Assembly (NCBI GenBank): GCA_050740255.1
Contig: JBOICV010000150.1
Coordinates: forward strand, 27,563 to 91,562
Origin: JBOICV01 sp050740255
Lineage (GTDB): Bacteria > Pseudomonadota > Gammaproteobacteria > Nevskiales > JBOICV01
DNA: 64,000 nt
Direction of reading: 5' to 3'
Positions 57,328 to 64,000 of this stretch are shown here, in pieces. The notes beneath the pieces were generated by a model. It was given only the letters and a program-made list of their open reading frames with translations. It had not been told where the DNA came from and did not search any database. Within the stretch, counting starts at the first letter, position 1, and each line of letters starts with the position of its first letter. Both the position numbers and the translations under genes were made by a program.

Positions 57328-60300
57328 CTAAGGGTTCTCAGTAAATATCCGCACCGGGCCGATCAGACCCGAAGGCAACAAAGGCGTGTCTTTGGTGTAC
57401 GGCAGTTTCACTATGCCGGGCATGTACTGATCGAAGGTGCTGAACGCGTACTGGCGCGGCGCGCCGGGCTGACGATCGCCGATGATGCGGTTGGCCCAGA
57501 CATTGGCGACTTCGATTTCCAGATCGTTGCGCCCCGGCTTCAGCAGCCCGGAAATATCCACGCGATAGGGCGGCTTCCAGGCGATGCCCGCGGGCTTGCC
57601 ATTGACCACGACTTTCGCCGTCGCATGCACCTCGCCCAGATCGAGAACGATGCGTTCCTTCTTGTTGAGCCAGGACTCGGGCGCATCAACGGTCTTTCGA
57701 TAGGTGCCGGTGCCCGAGAAATAACGCAGGCCGGAATCGGCGGACTCATTCCATGGAGTGAGTTTGTCGAAGTGCGCGCTGGCCGGCGCGCCGCGATCCG
57801 GCGTGAATGCGAGCTCCCAGCTTCCGTCCACGCTCGCGAGCGGCTGCATCACCGCTTGCGCAATCGTGCGCGAGGTCTCGCGCGTGGGCTTGCGCAGCAC
57901 CACGAACACCGATTCATACGCTCCGAGCGCCAGCGGCACCACCGTGCGGCCGTCCTGCTGGCGGAATGAAGCCGCTTCGATGCGTCCGTCATCCGCATGC
58001 CACAGCTCGGCCTCGCGGCCGGCGACGCGCAGGCTCGCCTCGATCCGCGCCGGCGCCTTGTCCTGGTTGGCGACGAAGTAAATCTCGCCGTCGGCAAGCT
58101 TGCGGTGAATCGCCACGATTTTGGCGGCGCCGTCGCCCTCGAATTTGAAATCGGGCTCGAGCTTCTCGGCGGCCAGGACATCCGTCAGCGCGGCGCCCCA
58201 ATAAACGCGGCCCTTGCCGAACTCGCGCACCGTGCGCGTCTTGCCGTCGAGATCGCCCCACAACTCGTCGGCGACCACCTTGATTTCCGCATTGCTGTTC
58301 GCCAGCCCGTTGGCGCCTTGCGGCCGTGGCGCAACCAGCAGCACGCCGGCGGCGACCAGATCGCGCAGCTTTTGCACCAGCGGCAAAGTCAATCGGGTGG
58401 TTGACGCCGGCAGCACCAGCACGCGATACGAAACGCCGGACGGCGCGACCAGCCGGCCGTCCTTCACGCGGAAGTCCTTGAGCAGCATATCGCGGCAGAC
58501 GAAATCAAAGCCGTAGCCGGCCGGGATCAGCGGGTCGGTGATGCCGCCGTCGGGCACGGTCACCGCCGCGCCTTCGCCATAGAAGTACGCGATGTCGGCG
58601 GCGTAACGGCCTTGCTGCAGCAGCTCGGACGAGCGCGCGAGATAGTCCATCCAGGCCTTCGCGTGCTCGCCCCAGGTCTCCAAGCGCGAGAAATACTGGC
58701 CGAAGATCGCCAGCGTGAAACCGGGGCCCTGCTCCAGCGGCTGGTGTGCGGAAGTGTGGATGACGAAGCGGTTGACGCCGTGCGCCATGAAGCGGTCCGC
58801 CAGCGGCTTGAGCAGCCAGGGCGTGGTGGTGTACGGCGGCGGCGGGCCGCCCGGCAGCGGCAGGCCGGTGAAGGATTCGGTGGCGACGATGTTCTGGCCG
58901 TAGACATGTGCGGCGGACGCCGCCTCGCGCACGTCGGCGATGGAGTTGCCCTGGCTAGCCACGTCCGGCGCCGTCTGCCAGAACTCGCCCATCGGCACGG
59001 TCGGGTAGCGCTTGAGCTGCAACCCGTCGCCGGTGGTCGGCAGGTCCACACCCATGGCCTCGCCGTAAAAGCCGAGCTTATGTTCCTTGGCGTAGTCGGC
59101 GATGGTCTGGTAGTGGTTGTCCGCGAGCAGGTCGGCCAGCGTGCGGCGGAAATCCCAGAGGAAACGGTCGCTGTCCTGCGCGTTGCCGACAATGTAACCG
59201 GCCAGCACCGGCAGGTAGGGCGTGGCGTCGTAGCCGCGCCTGGCGCGGAACTCCTCGAGCATCGCCGGCGTCCAGTTGGCCTGCCCGGCCTCAAAGCTGT
59301 CGGTCAGCACGGCTTGCAAGCCGCGTGCGCCGGAGAGCTCGCCCAGTTCGGCCAGCACCTTGCCGTAGTACTGATCCAGATAGCCGCGCACTTCGCGCGC
59401 CGAGTACTTGTCCACCTCGTAGCCAGTGCCGGCGGCGGTTGCCGGTTGGTTGACCTGGCCGGTCAGCGAATATCCGAAGCGAATCACGTTCCACTCCCCT
59501 TCCGGCGGCGTCCAATCCAGCGCGCCGTCGCTCTGCATGCGGCCGGTGAGATCAATCACGCTGCCGGCGTCAATCGCGGCATCCGCACCGGCAGCAGGGG
59601 TGGCCGCGGCCTCGTAGTCGCGCAACACCGCGTAGCCGGCCTTGGCCTCGAAGCGGTGCGGACGCGCGGCGGCGGAAAAATCAATTTCGCTGAAGCGGAA
59701 TTCGCTGATCTGCCGCAGCGGCAAGCCGGGAAACAGAAAACCGCTGCCCGGCTTCACCACCAGACGGAAATAGCGCGCCCGGGTTTCCGGCAGCGTGAGC
59801 GTGTACAGCGGCAGGCCTCTGGCGGTTTCCGGCGCGGGCAGGGACGCCACCGCGCGGAAGCTGCTGCCGTCGTCGCTGGCCTCGATGCTACCCTCGGGTA
59901 TCGGCGAGTCCTTGTCTCCCGGCCAGGCAATGCCCAGGCGCAGCGAGCGAATCGTGACCGGCGCGCTGAAGTCGAAGCGTACCCAGTTCGGCTGGTCGGC
60001 GGCGGCCACCGGCATGATGAAGGCCTGATCAAAACGCCCGTCGCGCAGCAGGCCGGCATCGGGCTCGCCGCCGCTGGCGCTGGCGTGCACCGTCGCTGCC
60101 TCTTCGGCGCGCTCGGCCGCCGGCACGCGATAGGCGATGACGCGCACGTCGGCGTAGTGGCGTGAAGTGGGCTGCAGCGCGGTCCATTTTGGCTCGCCAT
60201 TGAGCCTCCACTGCGGCTTGATGGCGAGGTCCTGGAACAGACCGTTGGCGGAGGGCGGCGCCGGCAAGACGCCGGTGTAGTGCCAGCCGCCTTGCACGCG

Positions 60301-60744
60301 CGTCTCGCTCCACACCAGCTTCTTCATCGCCGCTTCCGGCTGCACGCCGGGGCCGCCGGTTTCGCTCCAGCCGGCGGACGAGTTCAGCGTCATCTCCAGA
60401 CCCAGGCGATCCGCTGCCGCTGCGGAGTGACGGACCAGCGCCAGCCATTCCGGCGACATGAAGTCCGCAGGCTGCTCGACCAGCGCCGGATAGGAGCGGC
60501 CGACGTCAAACAACTGAAAGCCGCCGATGCCGATGCGCTGCATCCATTCCAGATCGCGGGTGATGCCCTCGCGCGTCACGTTGCCGTCTATCCAATGCCA
60601 CCACACCCGCGGTTTTGCGCTCGCGCCGGGCTGCGCAAACCGCTGTTCAAGCGTTGGCGCTGCGGGCGCACAGGCGGCGCCCAGCGCGAGACCGGCAAGT
60701 ATCAGCGGGACAGCCAGTAGCGCGACACCGAAATTTCGCAACAT
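57328..60744 (-). CDS. GH106 alpha-L-rhamnosidase
   Basis: 1138 residues from ATG 60744 (GGAAGGAAGGA ribosome site); the longer frame to 60885 runs through a dispersed repeat. Signal peptide, then PRVWWHWIDGNVTREGITRDLEWMQRIGIGGFQLFDVG, ADRLGLEMTLNSSAGWSETGGPGV and the long GH106 (alpha/beta)8 domain, then a jelly-roll end with NGKPAGIAWKPPYRVDISGLLKPGRNDLEIEVANVWANRIIGD. GH106 removes terminal alpha-L-rhamnose. It defines the substrate class of this locus. Confidence 0.9.
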   Translation of the reverse strand: MLRNFGVALLAVPLILAGLALGAACAPAAPTLEQRFAQPGASAKPRVWWHWIDGNVTREGITRDLEWMQRIGIGGFQLFDVGRSYPALVEQPADFMSPEWLALVRHSAAAADRLGLEMTLNSSAGWSETGGPGVQPEAAMKKLVWSETRVQGGWHYTGVLPAPPSANGLFQDLAIKPQWRLNGEPKWTALQPTSRHYADVRVIAYRVPAAERAEEAATVHASASGGEPDAGLLRDGRFDQAFIMPVAAADQPNWVRFDFSAPVTIRSLRLGIAWPGDKDSPIPEGSIEASDDGSSFRAVASLPAPETARGLPLYTLTLPETRARYFRLVVKPGSGFLFPGLPLRQISEFRFSEIDFSAAARPHRFEAKAGYAVLRDYEAAATPAAGADAAIDAGSVIDLTGRMQSDGALDWTPPEGEWNVIRFGYSLTGQVNQPATAAGTGYEVDKYSAREVRGYLDQYYGKVLAELGELSGARGLQAVLTDSFEAGQANWTPAMLEEFRARRGYDATPYLPVLAGYIVGNAQDSDRFLWDFRRTLADLLADNHYQTIADYAKEHKLGFYGEAMGVDLPTTGDGLQLKRYPTVPMGEFWQTAPDVASQGNSIADVREAASAAHVYGQNIVATESFTGLPLPGGPPPPYTTTPWLLKPLADRFMAHGVNRFVIHTSAHQPLEQGPGFTLAIFGQYFSRLETWGEHAKAWMDYLARSSELLQQGRYAADIAYFYGEGAAVTVPDGGITDPLIPAGYGFDFVCRDMLLKDFRVKDGRLVAPSGVSYRVLVLPASTTRLTLPLVQKLRDLVAAGVLLVAPRPQGANGLANSNAEIKVVADELWGDLDGKTRTVREFGKGRVYWGAALTDVLAAEKLEPDFKFEGDGAAKIVAIHRKLADGEIYFVANQDKAPARIEASLRVAGREAELWHADDGRIEAASFRQQDGRTVVPLALGAYESVFVVLRKPTRETSRTIAQAVMQPLASVDGSWELAFTPDRGAPASAHFDKLTPWNESADSGLRYFSGTGTYRKTVDAPESWLNKKERIVLDLGEVHATAKVVVNGKPAGIAWKPPYRVDISGLLKPGRNDLEIEVANVWANRIIGDRQPGAPRQYAFSTFDQYMPGIVKLPYTKDTPLLPSGLIGPVRIFTENP

Positions 60745-60756
60745 TCCTTCCTTCCC

Positions 60757-60841
60757 GTCATTCCGGCGAAAGCCGGAATCCAGGCCCCGCTTGCAAGGCG
60801 CATCCCCAGAACAACTGGATACCGGCTTTCGCCGGTATGAC
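60757..60841. repeat. Dispersed hairpin repeat upstream of the rhamnosidase
   Basis: GTCATTCCGGCGAAAGCCGGAATCC at the left and GGATACCGGCTTTCGCCGGTATGAC at the right, each a hairpin and inverted copies of each other. Confidence 0.85.
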
Positions 60842-60893
60842 GCTTCAAAATTTATGTGTCTCGACACTAGAGATCGGTTGCGCATGGGCTCAC

Positions 60894-62519
60894 CTACTTC
60901 ACGCGGATTGTCGAAAGGTCCACCGGCTTGAAGCTGCGGTAGTCGTTGACATCACCGCTGCCCTTGTATTTCGCCGCCAGCGGGTACGGATACAGCGGGC
61001 GGGAGAACTTGATCTTGGCGGGATCGGTCGGCTCGCGCAGGTGATCTATCGGATTGTCCGACTCGATGTGATAGGTCTTGATCATGTCCGGCGCCTTGCC
61101 CTGCTCGACCCAGCCTTCGAGCTGGCCGATGAAATCGGCGGCGCTCGCACCCTCGCCACCGACACAGTGCTGACGCCCCGGCACCATGAACAGGCGCGCG
61201 AAATCCTGCGTCTGTTTGGGGCCGCCCATGGTGCGCTGCATGGTTTCGTAGTAATCAATGGTATTGAGCGGGAACGGCGTGCCGCTGTCGTCCCAGCCCT
61301 GCACGATCATCAGTTTTCCACCGGCTTCCTTGAGCGGGCGCAGATCGGGATTTGACGATTCATAGAGCGCTTCCATCAGGGCAAGACGCTTGTAGTCCTG
61401 GTCGAAGTCAACATCGCTGAGCTTCGCCCCCGGACCCGCGTCGGGCATGAAGGCGAGATAGCGCACGAAGTCCTTCAGTGCGTGCCGCACCAACGGCCGC
61501 GCCGCCGCAAAGCCGAAGCTGCCGCGCTCCGCGCCCGGCATGACACCGCCGCGATACCACTGCCTGCCGGTGGAGGTCATTCCGCCCGCGTAAACCTTGT
61601 TCGCCGCTGCGATCTGCGCCGGCGACAGGCAGGCCTCCTTGCGCTCGTCCGAACAAGCCACCTGCGCCGGATCGAAGACGCAGGCGCTGGGGTTGCCGAT
61701 GATGCCGTCCTTCAGGCCGTCATCGAGATCGCATCGCGCGATTGAGCTGTTGTGCAGCATCTCCAGCTCAGCCGGCGTGAACAGCGGCTGGCCATCTGCG
61801 CCGGTGACGGCGCGCTCGTTGTAGGCGAAGCTGAGGAAGGCGCCTGAAATATTGATGGCCGGCTCCAGCGCAAGGATGCCGTCGAATTCCCAGGGAAAGC
61901 GCTGCGCTGCAACCATCGCCTGGCGCCCGCCGTTGGAGCAGCCGATGAAATAGCTACGCTGCTGCTCGCTGCCGTAGTAGTGTTTGGCGACCGCCTTGGC
62001 CGCAAGCGCGACCACGTAGATGCCGCGGTAACCGTAGTCCAGCTTGGCCTGCAGGTTGTTATAGGCCCACACGCCGTCGAGCAAGGCGAGAGATTTGGCG
62101 GTGATGCCCGAGGTATGGCCATAGTCGGAGTTCACGCAGGCATAACCGCGGCGGACCATCTCGTCGCACAAGCGCAGATCGCCCGCGGACTGGGTGGAGC
62201 CGGCGTAGCCGCCGGTGCCCAGCTGCGCCAGCTTGCCGTTCCAGTTCGCCAGCGGCAGCTTCATTTGGAAGCCGACCTGCGGCGCGACATGACCCCGCAG
62301 CAGGCAGGTGGCGGGAATCTCGCCGCCGGCCTCGGCCACGCGGCTGTCCATTACGCGCGTCGGCGCATCCTGAATGCCGGCAAAGTCGGCGAACTTGAGC
62401 TCGTCGCAGGCGGCGCGCTGCGGTGCCTCGGCGGGCTCGTCAGCCGCGCGGCCCGGCGCCGGCAGCACCCCGGCGACGATCAGACAGGCGCCGATGAATC
62501 CTGTTTTTTTCCACAGCAT
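60894..62519 (-). CDS. Tannase/feruloyl esterase family protein
   Basis: 541 residues, signal peptide. The family CS-D-HC motif is complete: C194-S195 in FIGCSNGGRQ, Asp in QGWDDSGTPF (410 or 411), H451-C452 in VPGRQHCVGG. Calcium-binding region ARCDLDDGLKDGIIGNPSAC is present. It cleaves gallate, ferulate or similar phenolic esters in the periplasm. Its start has GGGAGGATTCATC upstream. Located between the rhamnosidase and a TonB receptor, same strand. Confidence 0.9.
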   Translation of the reverse strand: MLWKKTGFIGACLIVAGVLPAPGRAADEPAEAPQRAACDELKFADFAGIQDAPTRVMDSRVAEAGGEIPATCLLRGHVAPQVGFQMKLPLANWNGKLAQLGTGGYAGSTQSAGDLRLCDEMVRRGYACVNSDYGHTSGITAKSLALLDGVWAYNNLQAKLDYGYRGIYVVALAAKAVAKHYYGSEQQRSYFIGCSNGGRQAMVAAQRFPWEFDGILALEPAINISGAFLSFAYNERAVTGADGQPLFTPAELEMLHNSSIARCDLDDGLKDGIIGNPSACVFDPAQVACSDERKEACLSPAQIAAANKVYAGGMTSTGRQWYRGGVMPGAERGSFGFAAARPLVRHALKDFVRYLAFMPDAGPGAKLSDVDFDQDYKRLALMEALYESSNPDLRPLKEAGGKLMIVQGWDDSGTPFPLNTIDYYETMQRTMGGPKQTQDFARLFMVPGRQHCVGGEGASAADFIGQLEGWVEQGKAPDMIKTYHIESDNPIDHLREPTDPAKIKFSRPLYPYPLAAKYKGSGDVNDYRSFKPVDLSTIRVK

Positions 62520-62533
62520 GATGAATCCTCCCG

Positions 62534-62584
62534 TTAGAACTGATTCGTCAAGGTCGCCGTGACCGCCACCAGGGCGCGTCTCAT
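62534..62584 (-). other. Short barrel-end-like open frame before the tannase gene
   Basis: Reads MRRALVAVTATLTNQF then TAA, 14 bases before the tannase start. The end, alternating hydrophobic residues and a final Phe, is like the last strand of a TonB receptor or porin. It may be the leftover tail of an earlier receptor, or a chance frame. Confidence 0.3.
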
Positions 62585-62597
62585 GGCTCGCCCGGCT

Positions 62598-64000
62598 CTA
62601 AAAACGAAAACTGAGGCGCGCGGCAAAGGCCCGCGGCCGGTTGTAGGTCACCCGGTTGATCTCCAAGGCGCCTTGGAGGGCAGGGTTATTGTTGCCGGAG
62701 ATCCGGCCGCCGGTCAGGACGCGCTCATCGGTCAGGTTGGTGCCGGAGAACGTCAGTTCCGGCGCGAACTGCCACTGTGGGGCGCCCAGGGTGATGCTGG
62801 CATCCAGCGTGCCGTAGTCGAAGATCGTGAAGTCGTGCGTGATGTTGTTGAACGCCTCGCCGATGTGAGCGTAAGTCAGGCCTGCGCCCGCGGAGAACGA
62901 GCCGAGGGGCAGCTTGTAGCCGAGCGTCGTCGCGGTCTGAAGGTGCGGCGCACTCGCCAGGTCGTCGCCCTTGGCGATGACGAAGCCTTCAGCCGTCGTA
63001 TAGGTCTCCTGTATGGTGGCGCGAATGTACGAAGCGACGTTGCTCAGCGAAAGTCCGGGAATGGGCGTCACCCAGCGCACGGCGCCTTCGACGCCGACAC
63101 TGCGTGCCTTGCCCGCATTGGACGTGTAGTCGGTGTTGCCGCTCGCCGTTTTCTGCAATATCTGTATGTCGGTCCAGTCAATATAGAAGCCGGTGAGGTC
63201 CAGTTGCAGGGTCTTGTCCAGCCAGTCGGTACGCACACCTGCCTCGTAGCTCCAGACCGAACTCGACTTGTAGGTCAGAGGGTAGACGTTGTCGGTGGGT
63301 ATCAACGCCTGGCCGTTCCTGCCGCCGTACTGGAAGCCGCGCGCAATGGCGCCGTAAAGCAGCAGATCCCTGGTCCACTGGAACTTGACGCTGCCCTTCG
63401 GGCTGAAGCCCCTTTCCTTCGGCGGGAAACCCCCGTCGGTTCCCCTCACCGTGCCGAGGACGCCGAGGACGATGGTTGCGGGTCCCAGCACGCCCCCTTC
63501 GACCCCTTGGGTTGTCAGCTGCTGCTGGTAGAAACGGCCTCCGAGGCCGAATTCCAGCCGGTTGTCGAAGAACTTGCGTGTCAGCTCGCCGAACAGCGCT
63601 TCTTCTTTCGCTTCCAACGGATCGACGCGGAGGTACAGCACCGAAAGTCCTTCGGGTGTCACCGTCAGGTTCAAAGGGTCTGGCAGCGGGAGCCCGAGCG
63701 TCGTCAGTAGTTGCCCAAGAATCTCCGTATTTGCGACCGACTCGTTGAAGGTGAAGCGCGCGTCGTAGCGGCCGAGGTAAGCCCCGGCTAGCCAAGCCCA
63801 GGGACTGTCGCTGGGTGGGGATACCAGCCGCAGTTCCTGCGTAATCGCGTCGGTGTCGGCGCTAATGCGCTCCCGCAGCGAGTAGACCCCCCGCGTGGCG
63901 GCTGCCTCGGCCACGAAGCTGCCATCGAAGTTTGCATCCGACAATTTCTTGGCGCGCGAGGTTTCCGACACCAGCGTGAACCAGTCGAAGTCGTAGCGCA
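62598..64000 (-). CDS. TonB-dependent receptor, C-terminal part (5' end outside window)
   Basis: The frame is open to the window edge, giving about 467 residues. It is barrel sequence with SETSRAKKLSDANFDGSFV, VSPPSDSPWAWLAGAYLGRYDARFTFN, GRFYQQQLT, SVKFQWTRDLLLYGAIARGFQYGG, VWSYEAGVRTDWLDKTLQLDLTGFYIDWTDIQI and the C-terminal FAARLSFRF. It resembles the receptor at 50918-53647 along its length, so these are paralogues. Part of the rhamnoside locus. Confidence 0.9.
   Translation of the reverse strand, partial: RYDFDWFTLVSETSRAKKLSDANFDGSFVAEAAATRGVYSLRERISADTDAITQELRLVSPPSDSPWAWLAGAYLGRYDARFTFNESVANTEILGQLLTTLGLPLPDPLNLTVTPEGLSVLYLRVDPLEAKEEALFGELTRKFFDNRLEFGLGGRFYQQQLTTQGVEGGVLGPATIVLGVLGTVRGTDGGFPPKERGFSPKGSVKFQWTRDLLLYGAIARGFQYGGRNGQALIPTDNVYPLTYKSSSVWSYEAGVRTDWLDKTLQLDLTGFYIDWTDIQILQKTASGNTDYTSNAGKARSVGVEGAVRWVTPIPGLSLSNVASYIRATIQETYTTAEGFVIAKGDDLASAPHLQTATTLGYKLPLGSFSAGAGLTYAHIGEAFNNITHDFTIFDYGTLDASITLGAPQWQFAPELTFSGTNLTDERVLTGGRISGNNNPALQGALEINRVTYNRPRAFAARLSFRF

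Noticed and set aside
58612..60165. A 517-codon open frame antisense to the GH106 gene
   Set aside because: It is a by-product of GC-rich codon structure on the opposite strand of a well-supported family gene; no recognisable domain.
60744..60885. Longer N-terminus for the rhamnosidase
   Set aside because: The extra residues are the translation of a dispersed repeat, and the ATG at 60744 has both a strong ribosome site and a signal peptide.

Overview
The window is about 64 kb of dense, high-GC bacterial chromosome with no rRNA, tRNA, CRISPR, phage or intact insertion sequence that I can see. Three TonB-dependent receptors, a YdbH/YdbL envelope pair, UvrD, MnmG, Tag, an M48 protease and an aryl-polyene-like gene edge all point to a Gram-negative proteobacterium, most likely a gammaproteobacterium of the Steroidobacter/Nevskia/Xanthomonas sort. 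That placement is inference from gene content, not from a marker tree.

Region by region. 1-2.9 kb: the end of a fatty-acid-like/aryl-polyene-type cluster (ketosynthase-like fragment, hotdog dehydratase, FabG-like reductase, GT2, polysaccharide deacetylase). 2.9-9.3 kb: housekeeping and envelope genes (alpha/beta hydrolase, YdbH-like, YdbL-like lipoprotein, CPBP-like membrane protein, tag, DUF962, methyltransferase). 9.4-16.8 kb: mnmG followed directly by a complete peptide ABC transporter operon. 16.8-29.9 kb: mixed single genes, including a sterol desaturase-like protein, an M48 protease, uvrD, a hydrolase/thioesterase pair, an outer-membrane barrel with a His-rich lipoprotein, a P450, DegV, sufT and an XRE/MmyB regulator. 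30.0-35.3 kb: a PaaK-type CoA ligase facing a tetR-mutase-meaB operon that encodes a coenzyme-B12 acyl-CoA mutase with an atypical active site. 35.3-64 kb: a large L-rhamnose and rhamnoside utilization locus.

The rhamnose locus is internally coherent. TonB-dependent receptors would import rhamnosides. A GH106 alpha-L-rhamnosidase, a GH3 beta-glucosidase, a tannase/feruloyl-esterase family enzyme and a type-B carboxylesterase would take them apart. RhaT and a FucP-like symporter would move sugars across the inner membrane. RhaI, an FGGY kinase, the RhaD aldolase-dehydrogenase fusion and LldD would carry rhamnose to DHAP and pyruvate, and Glk would phosphorylate glucose. The enzyme set fits plant rhamnoglucosides that carry phenolic or ester groups, for example flavonoid glycosides.

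Two cross-cutting patterns stand out. First, several families of short dispersed palindromic repeats fill the intergenic gaps. Some have entered genes: one lies in frame inside mnmG, others supply the C-termini of a methyltransferase and the peptide-binding lipoprotein, and others supply apparent ribosome binding sites. Second, orphan gene tails occur: two extra copies of the oppC 3' end lie before oppD, and a diverged rhaI 3' end lies before glk. Two more candidates are weaker. These suggest repeated insertion or replacement of genes at operon junctions. The N-termini of two TonB-dependent receptors also carry 56-58 residue tandem repeats that they share.
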